DNA from: a virus
DNA: 32,689 bases
Direction: 5' to 3' (one strand)
IMG/VR virus record: IMGVR_UViG_3300030101_004066
Span: 1-32,689 of that record
Under the pieces are notes generated by a model. The model searched no databases. It was given only the letters and a program-made list of their open reading frames with translations, and was not told where the DNA came from. The position numbers and the translations under genes are program-made. Every line of letters starts with the position of its first letter. The stretch's first letter is position 1. This document shows, one piece after another, positions 1 to 6,245 of this stretch.

Positions 1-80
1 GCTGTAAGCATCCATACGGACATAACCCAGAGCAATCAGGCTCTGATGCCGATCTGCAAAGCAGGCGAACATCATTTTAA
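1..80 (+). CDS. 3' end of zinc-ribbon small protein (partial, duplicated by the terminal repeat)
   Basis: These bases are the last 26 codons and stop (78-80) of the gene that is complete at 32476-32670. The fragment has no start of its own and should not be counted as a second gene. It is listed because a linear reading of the window would otherwise leave this stretch unexplained. Confidence 0.85.
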   Translation, partial: CKHPYGHNPEQSGSDADLQSRRTSF

Positions 81-99
81 AAAGGAGGATTGAGCATGG
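1..99. repeat. Left copy of 99-bp terminal direct repeat
   Basis: Bases 1-99 are identical to 32591-32689. The repeat holds the 3' end of the zinc-ribbon gene, its stop, a strong ribosome site and the ATG of the next gene, so gene order continues smoothly across the junction. An exact overlap of 99 bases is what a de Bruijn assembler with k=99 leaves on a circular contig. I read this as an assembly overlap on a circular or circularly permuted molecule rather than a biological terminal repeat. Confidence 0.95.
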
Positions 100-281
100 A
101 TGACTGGTATAATAGAGAACTATTAAGGCATCAGGGATACTACGATGACGTAGATATCAACGCATCACGTCGAAGGAAGATAAAAGAACAGTTAGAAAAC
201 ACAGACAAATGTCTTGACACCTTGACAAATATGTCAGACAGTCATGACACAAATAACAAGGGAGAATGTAATGGTAAATGA
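96..281 (+). CDS. Hypothetical small early protein (61 aa)
   Basis: I do not recognise this protein. It is short, hydrophilic and charged, with an aromatic, acidic N-terminus and a basic centre (SRRRKIKEQ). The ATG at 96 is chosen because AAAGGAGGA lies seven bases upstream at 81-89; a TTG at 90 sits too close to that site. The gene follows the zinc-ribbon gene by 15 bp on the circle, so the two are probably cotranscribed. Its last 25 or so codons pass through a TTGACA/TGTCA-rich element (213-250) and the ribosome site of the next gene. The C-terminus may therefore be shaped by those DNA signals rather than by protein function. Confidence 0.7.
   Translation: MDDWYNRELLRHQGYYDDVDINASRRRKIKEQLENTDKCLDTLTNMSDSHDTNNKGECNGK
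213..250 (+). promoter_or_regulatory. TTGACA/TGTCA-rich element, possible promoter or operator (copy A)
   Basis: Two TTGACA boxes (214-219 and 222-227) are followed by ATATGTCA and GTCATGACA. The same order, CCTTGACA then ATGTCA then GTCATGACA, recurs at 32412-32439. Both copies lie just upstream of an AACAAGGGAG start module. No good -10 box sits at the usual distance, so an operator or RNA structure is as likely as a promoter. Confidence 0.35.
255..270 (+). promoter_or_regulatory. Repeated early translation-start module (copy 5)
   Basis: AACAAGGGAG here matches the leaders of four other early genes (30047, 31387, 31770 and 32457). It contains the ribosome site AAGGGAG at 258-264 and decides for the ATG at 271. 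This copy differs from the others after GGGAG, where AATGTA replaces the A-run. Confidence 0.75.
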
Positions 282-561
282 AAACAATAACATACGAGCA
301 GGTAGCACCGAGTGGTATCAGGCGGAGTTAAATAAGGACATGATTAAGTTAAGCAAGATGATGGATTGGCTAGATAAACTGGTGGAAGATGTAAAGATTG
401 AAGGGGTATCAGGATCTAGCTTTGCTCAGGCAGATGTTAGCCCAAGCGATGGCCTTGCAAGCGTTACCGAGCTTATAAGTAGGATTGCAAGCCTAGGTAT
501 AAGCATTGCCTATAATAGAAACAAGATAATAGATAAAAAGATATTTGATCTTGAGGATTGA
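271..561 (+). CDS. Hypothetical early protein (96 aa)
   Basis: The family is not recognised. The N-terminal half looks helical (WYQAELNKDMIKLSKMMDWLDKLVEDV, about residues 14-40, written here as its visible span). The middle is Ser/Gly/Ala-rich, and a further amphipathic helix ends in a basic stretch (NRNKIIDKK). The start at 271 has AAGGGAG six bases upstream; an ATG at 244 lies before that ribosome site and is rejected. It overlaps the previous gene by 11 bp, which suggests translational coupling. A 14-bp stem-loop follows directly after the stop. Confidence 0.75.
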   Translation: MVNENNNIRAGSTEWYQAELNKDMIKLSKMMDWLDKLVEDVKIEGVSGSSFAQADVSPSDGLASVTELISRIASLGISIAYNRNKIIDKKIFDLED

Positions 562-569
562 TCACTTGT

Positions 570-603
570 TTTGGGTTAAAAGCTTTAAGGCTTTTAACCC
601 AAA
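570..603. repeat. Perfect 14-bp stem-loop between early genes
   Basis: TTTGGGTTAAAAGC (570-583) pairs exactly with 590-603 around a six-base loop. It begins eight bases after the stop of the upstream gene. No U-tract follows on either strand, so it is not a standard intrinsic terminator. A second, smaller palindrome, GACGCAATGCGTC, lies at 621-633 before the next ribosome site. Confidence 0.85.
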
Positions 604-620
604 CACTAAACCAACAACAA

Positions 621-633
621 GACGCAATGCGTC
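621..633. repeat. 13-bp palindrome GACGCAATGCGTC
   Basis: The arms GACGCA and TGCGTC are complementary around a single central base. It lies in the leader of the 647 gene, right before its ribosome site AAAGGAGG (635-642). It could be a protein-binding site or a small hairpin that affects translation; nothing in the sequence decides which. Confidence 0.5.
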
Positions 634-646
634 AAAGGAGGATGAG

Positions 647-943
647 ATGGGTATCGACCCTTACAAGAAACTAGATGTCGATGAGATAAAGAGCATGAAA
701 CTTTCAGATGGCTGGCTGGCTTTACGTGCAGTGCTGGCTACTGAGAAGACCAGTATTATCCAGTCAGAGAATGCGACCGACTATCGTAATGCCCTGTATC
801 ATGAGGTAATAGCAGCGGGGGATAAGTGTAAACGAGAGGTAGGGGAATACTGCTTCGTGTTAGGTAATACGTTAAGCGCAGCAGATCCTAGCTTTAAACT
901 ATGCTTTGTGGAAGATCAAGACGTGGTGGCGTCATGGTCATAG
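647..943 (+). CDS. Hypothetical early protein (98 aa)
   Basis: I cannot assign a family. The protein is soluble and mixed in character, with a repeated Lys/Asp pattern near the start (YKKLDVDEIKSMKLSDGW), a likely helical centre and three cysteines in the C-terminal half. The ATG at 647 is preceded by AAAGGAGG (635-642); the same frame is open back to 545, but that part runs through the 570-603 hairpin and has no ribosome site. The 3' end overlaps the HTH gene at 934 by 10 bp, so the two are probably coupled. Confidence 0.75.
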   Translation: MGIDPYKKLDVDEIKSMKLSDGWLALRAVLATEKTSIIQSENATDYRNALYHEVIAAGDKCKREVGEYCFVLGNTLSAADPSFKLCFVEDQDVVASWS

Positions 944-1200
944 ATATTGAAAAGCTTTTAGCTGATGAGCATCAGATCTACACCAAGAGAACCATGTCAG
1001 AGAAACATGGCATTCATGAGAGAACTGTGGTGAGATGGGCCAGATCTGGGAGGATTACGGAGGTGTGCCTACTAGGTACGCAACTGTTTTACTTAGATAA
1101 AGAAACCGATGAAATAAAAGACCCTCTCTGCGACAAGGGGGAGAAGCGCAAAGAGGGCAAAGGTATCGAAAAATGGTTCGATCCTTTTGATTTACAATAA
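934..1200 (+). CDS. Small helix-turn-helix DNA-binding protein (88 aa)
   Basis: This is probably a transcription regulator or excisionase-like protein. Residues about 16-45 read as a MerR/excisionase-type helix-turn-helix: YTKRTMSEKHGIHERTVVRW, followed by a wing-like segment (GRITEVCLLGTQLFYLD). The rest is charged and rich in Lys and Asp. The ATG at 934 overlaps the upstream stop by 10 bp; the frame is open from 901, but no ribosome site favours that start. Its place just before the recombination genes would suit a control function for the early block. No operator can be assigned to it. Confidence 0.7.
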   Translation: MVIDIEKLLADEHQIYTKRTMSEKHGIHERTVVRWARSGRITEVCLLGTQLFYLDKETDEIKDPLCDKGEKRKEGKGIEKWFDPFDLQ

Positions 1201-1221
1201 GCCACAAGGAGGAAAAAAGCA

Positions 1222-1869
1222 ATGCTAGAAAGAATACAAGAACAGTTAGTTAAGGGATTACCCACAGGGGCAGTAGCTAAGAGAAAGCAGGGAGGCTTTG
1301 TAGTCTCCTACATCGAAGGGCACTACGCCATTGAGACCGCCAATCGAATCTTTGGATTCGATGGCTGGAATATGGCAGTCAAGTCTATGGACATCCACGA
1401 GACCGACAAGGGCTTCGAAGCTGTAGCCATTGTCCAGATCAAGGTTGACTGTGGCGAGCCCGGAGAATGGATTGTGCGCACTGATGTGGGCACTGGGTCA
1501 TCCAGTCTCAAAATGGGCCGGGACAAAGCAGTCAAAGAGGCCGTGACTGATGCGATGAAAAGGTGCTTTCGTACCTTCGGCAATCAGTTTGGTAACAGCT
1601 TGTACGACAAAGACAACCCTGTCCACAAGGGCAAGGAGGACAGTCATCAGGAGAGGGAGGAGCTGAGCCATGATGATGGTGGCAAGATAATGCAACAGTT
1701 TCTCCATGATCTGGTGAACACCCATAAGCTGCCCGAATGGTCTCAGGTCTGCGCGTTCTACGCAGACGACATCAACCGCTTGCCGGAGGACGAGAAGGTG
1801 AAGATGCGACTGGCCGCGATGGATAGAAAGCAACATATCGAGAAAACAACAAAGAAAGAGGAGGCATAA
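1222..1869 (+). CDS. Rad52-type single-strand annealing protein
   Basis: This is a DNA recombinase of the Rad52/22 group, which anneals complementary single strands during phage recombination and replication. The conserved core spans about residues 24-131. Signature segments are ANRIFGFDGW (40-49) and a C-terminal core helix running from AVKEAVTDAMKRCFRTFG (103-120) to NQFGNSLYDKD. The remaining 85 residues are charged and variable, as is usual for protein-interaction tails in the family. AAGGAGG lies upstream of the ATG at 1222. SSB starts one base after the stop, and the YqaJ exonuclease at 3941 is the natural partner, giving an exonuclease/annealase/SSB set like lambda Red in logic. Confidence 0.9.
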   Translation: MLERIQEQLVKGLPTGAVAKRKQGGFVVSYIEGHYAIETANRIFGFDGWNMAVKSMDIHETDKGFEAVAIVQIKVDCGEPGEWIVRTDVGTGSSSLKMGRDKAVKEAVTDAMKRCFRTFGNQFGNSLYDKDNPVHKGKEDSHQEREELSHDDGGKIMQQFLHDLVNTHKLPEWSQVCAFYADDINRLPEDEKVKMRLAAMDRKQHIEKTTKKEEA

Positions 1870-1870
1870 A

Positions 1871-2224
1871 ATGCTAAATGTAAGTGTAAGTGCGAGACTG
1901 ATAAAAGATCCGGAGGTCAAAGTCTTTAAGGATGACCTTTGCTTGTGTACATTCACGGTGGTAAGCAATAGGTACGACCCAAAAGCGGAAGACAAAAAGG
2001 GCTCTGACTTTTTCGACTGCAAGTTATGGGGTAAAAGGGGCGCTACCTTTGCTGAGCATTTCCGCAAGGGAGATGGCGTGATTGCTGTGGGTTCACTAGA
2101 GCAAGAAAAGTGGCAGGACAAGGAAGGCAATAATAGAAGCAAGGCTATTATTCGTGTAACCGATTGGGAGTTTCCGATTCCTAAAAAGGAAAGCAGTGAA
2201 AAAAAATCAGACGTCCCATTCTAA
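1871..2224 (+). CDS. ssb: Single-stranded DNA-binding protein
   Basis: The protein coats single-stranded DNA. The OB-fold is visible from the start: the N-terminal strand NVSVSARLIKDPEVKVF, the central segment FFDCKLWGKRGATFAEHFRKGD (written in parts: FFDCKLWGK at 47-55, AEHFRKGD at 61-68) and IAVGSLEQEKWQDKEGNNRS. The C-terminal tip, SDVPF, resembles the acidic DDIPF tip by which bacterial SSBs recruit partners. At 117 residues it is a short phage form. GAGGAGG precedes the ATG. The 3' end overlaps the sigma-like gene by 29 bp. Confidence 0.9.
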   Translation: MLNVSVSARLIKDPEVKVFKDDLCLCTFTVVSNRYDPKAEDKKGSDFFDCKLWGKRGATFAEHFRKGDGVIAVGSLEQEKWQDKEGNNRSKAIIRVTDWEFPIPKKESSEKKSDVPF

Positions 2225-2843
2225 CGAGTACCTACCAGAGAACCCTCGCCTGATACGCAGGGCTCAAGCTGGCAACAGGGAAGCAATGGGTGAGGTGATC
2301 AAGCAATATCAACATATTGCTTGGTCGCTCGCTCAAAGATTTAAAAGAAACCCAAACTATAATAACCATGACATCGAAGACATGTACCAAGATGGATTGA
2401 TTATCATTGCGAAATGCGTTCAAGAGTATGGAAAATACGTAGACGACAGCGGAAACATCTACCCATTCTGGAGAACCATTTGGTATCGCATTAGATCTGA
2501 TGCGAGTTCAAAAAGAAAAAAAAGGATAAGACAACAAGAGAACGAGCAGGTGACAAAGACGGGAGAACTTTATTTCACCGCAGAACAAGCTTTGGAAATG
2601 GACGAAGCGACAACGGAACAAGTCGATTTACAATTTAAATACAACCTAGCTTGGGAGTATGCGAGAGATAATCTTAGCCCGGAAAAATGGATAACGTGGC
2701 GACTATATTACGGCAGGGATATGCGTGAAATAGACATCGCTAAAGCATTAAACATAACAAGGCAGGCAGTAAACGTAAGACTGCAAAGTGCAAGAAAGAT
2801 TGTCAGAAAGGCATTTATCTATGAAGGGTTTAAACTTGATTGA
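2196..2843 (+). CDS. RNA polymerase sigma-70-like factor
   Basis: A phage-encoded sigma factor would redirect host RNA polymerase. Region 2 is visible at about residues 17-110: RRAQAGNREAMGEVIKQYQ, then DIEDMYQDGLIIIAKCVQEY (59-78, core-binding helix) and an aromatic/basic segment FWRTIWYRIR with SSKRKKR. Region 4 is a helix-turn-helix at about 176-207 (MREIDIAKALNITRQAVNVR). The linker contains no obvious region 3. The GTG at 2196 follows AAGGAAA and overlaps the SSB gene by 29 bp. Because the phage encodes no RNA polymerase, this factor is the best candidate for the early-to-late switch, though that role is inference. Confidence 0.85.
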   Translation: MKKNQTSHSNEYLPENPRLIRRAQAGNREAMGEVIKQYQHIAWSLAQRFKRNPNYNNHDIEDMYQDGLIIIAKCVQEYGKYVDDSGNIYPFWRTIWYRIRSDASSKRKKRIRQQENEQVTKTGELYFTAEQALEMDEATTEQVDLQFKYNLAWEYARDNLSPEKWITWRLYYGRDMREIDIAKALNITRQAVNVRLQSARKIVRKAFIYEGFKLD

Positions 2844-3771
2844 AAAAGAAGATTTATTCGGCAGAACGAAACAATACATTGATGAACTCGATCTTAATGA
2901 GGTATCACCGCCACCATTTAAAGATAAGGCGGTTGAAAATATCCAAACATCCTACACTAAAGAGTCACTAAAAATAATAGACGCCAAGGATTTCTTGGGT
3001 GCAACTCCACCACCAATAGACTGGCTGGTTGAAGGAGTGGTTGAAAAGAAGAATCTAGTAATGCTGGTCGGTGCCCCAAAGACTGCTAAGTCTTGGTTCT
3101 CTATAGAGCTAGGGCTAACCATCGCGTCGGGCGGTGACTTGTTTAACGACCCATTGCTTTTAGGCAATGGGCGCAAAGGCAGTGTTCTCTTTTGCTTTTT
3201 AGAGGATGGCAAGTACAACGTGCAAGCAAGAGTCAACGCTCTCGCTAAGTCTAAAAATATACCAGACGTTAAAGATCTCGATCTTATGTTTCGCTTTGGT
3301 GGTGGCATCGACATAGGCGACCCGCAAAAAGCCATACAGTTTGCAAATGCAATCAAGGAAATAAAACCTGATTTAGATTTACTTGTGTTTGATCCATTTA
3401 GAAATCTTCACTTTGACGACGAGAACGACTCAGCAAAAATCATTAAGATCATGGAGAACTTGAGAAACATAAGAGACATAACAGGTGCTGCGGTTCTCGT
3501 GATTCACCACACAAGAAAGCCTGCGTCAACAGACAAGGCAAACCCCGGGTTTACCATTAGGGGGAGCGGTGCAATCTTTGGAGCAGTGGATGGATTAATA
3601 TCCATGAGTAGCATTAATGATATCAACGCAGAAGGTATAACGAACAATGTTTTCGTAAGAGTAAAGGGCGGCAGAGAGGCCAAGCCTTTTAGCGTTGGCC
3701 TTCACATCATAGACGGTTCAGATGGTAGAGCTAGGTTAGCCAAGTGGAAGGTAGAGAGTGTGATATTATGA
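2821..3771 (+). CDS. RepA/DnaB-like P-loop ATPase (AAA_25 type)
   Basis: This is a RecA-fold ATPase of the RepA-like helicase group, likely to act in phage replication. Residues 84-91 are the P-loop GAPKTAKS, where the usual Gly before the Lys is Ala. LLVFD (187-191) is the Walker B strand, and VLVIHHTRKP (226-235) is the family's histidine motif. IASGG at about 101-105 and RGSG at about 247-250 also fit. I take the ATG at 2821, which overlaps the sigma gene by 23 bp, over the in-frame GTG at 2788. It ends in ATGA with the next gene. No primase or polymerase domain is present. Confidence 0.85.
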   Translation: MKGLNLIEKEDLFGRTKQYIDELDLNEVSPPPFKDKAVENIQTSYTKESLKIIDAKDFLGATPPPIDWLVEGVVEKKNLVMLVGAPKTAKSWFSIELGLTIASGGDLFNDPLLLGNGRKGSVLFCFLEDGKYNVQARVNALAKSKNIPDVKDLDLMFRFGGGIDIGDPQKAIQFANAIKEIKPDLDLLVFDPFRNLHFDDENDSAKIIKIMENLRNIRDITGAAVLVIHHTRKPASTDKANPGFTIRGSGAIFGAVDGLISMSSINDINAEGITNNVFVRVKGGREAKPFSVGLHIIDGSDGRARLAKWKVESVIL

Positions 3772-3944
3772 CAATGAAAGATCTTGAGGCTAGGATTGAG
3801 TTGATTGAAGAACAGCTTCAGGCTGTTCTTCAAAAGCAGCAAGAGCAACGGTTTTTATTATTAAAGATTGAGGGCGGGATGACTGCCCTTAAGTGGACTG
3901 GGGCTGTAGTTGGTTTCCTACTAGGCTTCTCGGAGTGTTTGTGA
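3768..3944 (+). CDS. Small coiled-coil membrane protein (58 aa, XhlA/holin-like architecture)
   Basis: The N-terminal 35 residues form a heptad-rich coiled coil (LEARIELIEEQLQAVLQKQQ). A single membrane segment follows at about 39-54 (TALKWTGAVVGFLLGF). The architecture resembles XhlA-type membrane-associated phage proteins and the late protein at 22700-22900. The ATG at 3768 overlaps the previous stop as ATGA, so it is translated in step with the ATPase; the in-frame GTG at 3744 is less likely. A membrane protein between replication ATPase and exonuclease could anchor the replication machinery or act early on the envelope. Neither role is shown by the sequence. Confidence 0.75.
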   Translation: MTMKDLEARIELIEEQLQAVLQKQQEQRFLLLKIEGGMTALKWTGAVVGFLLGFSECL

Positions 3945-4639
3945 TTATTTTTGAAGACTTAAAAGATAGGGTTGATCGCATTGGCGGCACCGATGTTAGC
4001 GCCATCATGGGAAAAAATGAGTACGCCACAAGGGAGAAGATCTTTCTGTTGAAGAGCGGTCAGATGGAGGACGACTTTGAAGGTAACAAATACACAGAGA
4101 GCGGTCTCTTGTACGAGTCTGCCGTTATTAAGTGGTATGAGTACACAACCAAAGAGTCGGTTATGGATCCAGTTAAGGAGTCCGAAGAAGACCTTCTCCC
4201 AAGTCACACATTCGTTCACCCCGAGTACCCCTTCATGGTTGGGTCTCCCGATGGCCTTGTAAGGCTTAACGGAAGGTACAAGGTTAGCCCGCACAAACTA
4301 GGCCTTGCGGTCTCTGGTATCAAGTGGGGCTTTGAGGCTAAGGTTACTCATTATTTTGGCAAAAGAAAGTGGGATTTACTGGAGCATAAAATGCCCGAGT
4401 CCTATTATTTACAGTGTCAATACTACATGATGATTACAGGCATAGATAGATGGGACTTAGCAGTCCACCACTTAACCACTGCGGACAGGGAGATTCACAG
4501 AATAGATGCAGATATATTTTTGCATGAAAAAATGAAGGCTGAGTGCCTGAAGTTCTGGAGCGAAGTTGAAGAAGCAAGAGAGAAAACAGGTTTTAATGAG
4601 AGATCACGTAGTGGAACAGGCGATGCTGAATCTCCTTGA
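3941..4639 (+). CDS. YqaJ-type phage exonuclease (PD-(D/E)XK)
   Basis: This is a lambda-exonuclease-like viral recombinase nuclease, expected to resect double-stranded ends and load the annealing protein. The motifs appear in the family order: RIGGTDVSAIMG near the start (13-24), GLLYE with E59, SPDGL with D104 (102-106), E132-x-K134 in FEAKV, and YYLQCQYYM (155-163). The GTG at 3941 has GGAG five bases upstream and overlaps the previous stop; the longer frame from 3893 would add a segment read through that gene. The 3' end overlaps the next gene by 44 bp. Length (232 aa) is normal for the family. Confidence 0.9.
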   Translation: MIIFEDLKDRVDRIGGTDVSAIMGKNEYATREKIFLLKSGQMEDDFEGNKYTESGLLYESAVIKWYEYTTKESVMDPVKESEEDLLPSHTFVHPEYPFMVGSPDGLVRLNGRYKVSPHKLGLAVSGIKWGFEAKVTHYFGKRKWDLLEHKMPESYYLQCQYYMMITGIDRWDLAVHHLTTADREIHRIDADIFLHEKMKAECLKFWSEVEEAREKTGFNERSRSGTGDAESP

Positions 4640-4916
4640 GTACCTCGAAGACGCTAAGACGGAGAACGACAAATGCGCAATCATAAAAGAGTTTGGCATA
4701 TCGGCATACATAGTAGCCATGGCATGCGAAGAGCTAGAGGAAAGCATATCGGATATGTCATCAGGAAAGTCACCAGAAGAAAGAAAACCATTACGATTGT
4801 GGCCACAAGCGCATAGGTATTTTAACCGTAAAGCAGATAGAGATTTGATTAATGAGATTTTTTTTACTACAGTGACAGACAAGATGCCAACAGACGAACC
4901 AGAAGGGGAGCAGTGA
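4596..4916 (+). CDS. Hypothetical early protein (106 aa)
   Basis: No family is recognised. The N-terminal two thirds look all-helical (VVEQAMLNLLEYLEDAK, then IIKEFGISAYIVAMACEELEES), followed by a basic, Trp-containing segment and an acidic C-terminus. The ATG at 4596 lies inside the exonuclease gene, with only a weak ACAGG upstream; the frame is open from 4566, where no better site exists. It ends in TGATG with the next gene, so the 3941-5161 genes form a tightly coupled group. Confidence 0.7.
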   Translation: MRDHVVEQAMLNLLEYLEDAKTENDKCAIIKEFGISAYIVAMACEELEESISDMSSGKSPEERKPLRLWPQAHRYFNRKADRDLINEIFFTTVTDKMPTDEPEGEQ

Positions 4917-5161
4917 TGGAAAACAAACTGATAGAGTTGATGGAAAAACGCATACAAGAATACGAAAACGCAGAGATGGGGGCCGTCGGCGAGGTGGATA
5001 CGCCTCGGCCAGACTCTCATGCCAGAGTTATTAAGTTTACTTTCTCTGAGGCCAACGTAATCCTGAGCCGTATGAAGATGATGGTTATCAGGAACCAAGA
5101 CCTGCAAGAGCAGATCGATTATGAGAACGAAGACCAGTACGGTAGGATAGACTCGGTTTGA
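4916..5161 (+). CDS. Hypothetical coiled-coil protein (81 aa)
   Basis: The protein is charged and mostly helical (KLIELMEKRIQEYENAEM, then NVILSRMKMMVIRNQDLQEQ). No known domain is visible. GGGGAG at 4905-4910 sits five bases before the ATG at 4916, which overlaps the preceding stop (TGATG); a GTG at 4913 is too near that site. Its 3' end overlaps the TTG start of the nuclease gene at 5158. It may be a partner of the neighbouring nucleases, but this is only context. Confidence 0.7.
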   Translation: MENKLIELMEKRIQEYENAEMGAVGEVDTPRPDSHARVIKFTFSEANVILSRMKMMVIRNQDLQEQIDYENEDQYGRIDSV

Positions 5162-5493
5162 CTGGCAAGAGATCACGCACCAAGGGCCACAACTTTGAAA
5201 GAGAAATGGCTAAACACTTTCAGAAGCTGGGCTTCATAAAAGCCCGGCGCGGCATACAGTATCGCGATGGCGCTGAATGCCCTGATGTTGTAAATGTTGG
5301 AGACATCTGGGTTGAATGCAAAATAGGTGCAAGGCCAAACATAAAGGCAGCAATGGAGCAGGCATCTAAAGCATGTGGTCGAATGAGGCCTATTGCTATA
5401 ACCAAGTGGAACAGGGGAGAGACCTACGTAACCATGAGGATGGATCTCTTCGATGATCTAATGAAAATGTATTATGAAGTTAACTGCTCCTGA
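5158..5493 (+). CDS. PD-(D/E)XK endonuclease, Holliday-junction-resolvase-like (111 aa)
   Basis: A small nuclease that probably resolves branched DNA. The pattern matches resolvase-type PD-(D/E)XK enzymes: basic N-terminus with KGHNFEREMAKHF (E14/E16 in the first helix), D43 in CPDVV, and E53-x-K55 in WVECK, followed by a helix with Q69 and a strand PIAITKW. The TTG at 5158 overlaps the preceding TGA; the next ATG at 5206 would remove the first motif, so the TTG is preferred. An exact biochemical class (Holliday junction or other structure) cannot be set from sequence alone. Confidence 0.75.
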   Translation: MTGKRSRTKGHNFEREMAKHFQKLGFIKARRGIQYRDGAECPDVVNVGDIWVECKIGARPNIKAAMEQASKACGRMRPIAITKWNRGETYVTMRMDLFDDLMKMYYEVNCS

Positions 5494-5770
5494 AGTCCGC
5501 ATTATTAACAACTCTGAATGTAGCTGGGATACAGCTATGAAAATGCTTAGGCCGATCAAACAGGTGTTTCCATCTTGCAGGGTTACAGCCATAGTTCCTC
5601 ATGAGCTAGATAATCACCCTGTCACCACCGTTGCTCAGATGCAGTATTACGCAGACGTTGGCCAGTACGTTTACTCCGCCAAGGCCGGGGCACCTCTTAA
5701 AAAAAAACCGAAGAGAGATCAGATGTCGCTATCATTGATATCAAAGAGCGATGGATTGAAAGAGCGATAG
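5474..5770 (+). CDS. Hypothetical protein (98 aa), possible frameshift partner of the next gene
   Basis: No domain is recognised. The segment SWDTAMKMLRPIKQVFPSCRVTAIVPHELDN is written here only by its span, residues about 17-47. The protein ends in a Lys-rich stretch (LKKKPKRD) encoded by nine consecutive A bases at 5699-5707. After that run the zero-frame tail is short and low in character (QMSLSLISKSDGLKER), while the -1 frame opens into a sequence that fits the start of the next nuclease. It overlaps the previous gene by 20 bp and has only a weak ribosome site. Confidence 0.6.
   Translation: MKLTAPEVRIINNSECSWDTAMKMLRPIKQVFPSCRVTAIVPHELDNHPVTTVAQMQYYADVGQYVYSAKAGAPLKKKPKRDQMSLSLISKSDGLKER
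5699..5707 (+). other. A9 run: candidate -1 frameshift site or homopolymer error
   Basis: The run reads CTT AAA AAA AAA CCG in the frame of the 5474 gene, which gives the heptamer A-AAA-AAA (5701-5707) in the right phase for -1 slippage. A -1 shift enters a frame open from 5701 to 6222 that contains the whole 5830 gene. That frame has no ATG, GTG or TTG start before 5830. Confidence 0.45.
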
Positions 5771-5829
5771 AAGAAGCCAGCTTTTTTAAGCACAAGCTAT
5801 CCAACAGTATAAGAAAAGGCGATGGAACA

Positions 5830-6222
5830 GTGGCTGGCATACTTGGGGAATATGCTGCTTGCGCTGCGCTTGGGGGCGCAGCTCGACATCAGAATACTTA
5901 CGATTGGGATATAGCATTTTTAAATGCAACGTTCGATGTGAAGACCAAAGTAAGAACCGTACCACCCAAGCTTAACTATGTTGGCAGCGTTAACACATTA
6001 AACGGAAAACAAAAGTGTGACTATTATATTTTTGTTTCGATTAATAAAGATTTAACAAAGGCACATGTTATGGGATATATACCTTCTGACTTATTTTTTA
6101 ACACCGCCACTCCTTTGAAGAAGGGTGACGGTGATGGTAATAATAACTTCAAAGCGAGGTGCGACGTGTTTAACATAGAGTACCGCAAGCTTTATACAGT
6201 TTTAGAGCTGGGGAGAGGCTGA
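5830..6222 (+). CDS. PD-(D/E)XK-fold nuclease-like protein
   Basis: The spacing of acidic and basic residues fits a PD-(D/E)XK nuclease: E7 in a first helix (AGILGEYAA), D27 in YDWDIAF, and D36-x-K38 in FDVKTK, followed by a strand DYYIFVSI. GTG at 5830 is the only conventional start in frame. However, the frame is open back to 5701, and the upstream codons (IKERWIERAIEE, then NSIRKGDGTVAG) read like the normal N-terminus of such phage proteins. The true protein may therefore begin further upstream, through a rare start codon or a -1 shift from the 5474 gene. Substrate is unknown. Confidence 0.65.
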   Translation: MAGILGEYAACAALGGAARHQNTYDWDIAFLNATFDVKTKVRTVPPKLNYVGSVNTLNGKQKCDYYIFVSINKDLTKAHVMGYIPSDLFFNTATPLKKGDGDGNNNFKARCDVFNIEYRKLYTVLELGRG

Positions 6223-6245
6223 TATGTGGAATCAGGTAGGAGTAT

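Noticed and set aside
90-95. TTG at 90 as the start of the first gene
   Set aside because: It touches the ribosome site at 81-89; the ATG at 96 has normal spacing.
570-603. Hairpin considered as an intrinsic terminator
   Set aside because: No run of U follows the stem on either strand, and genes continue directly downstream in the same direction.
1498-2142. Long - strand frame of 214 aa
   Set aside because: It lies wholly opposite the clearly coding Rad52-type and SSB genes and has no family resemblance or ribosome site.
4604-5176. Long - strand frame of 190 aa
   Set aside because: It is opposite three coupled + strand genes; the Ser/Leu-rich translation is typical of antisense frames.
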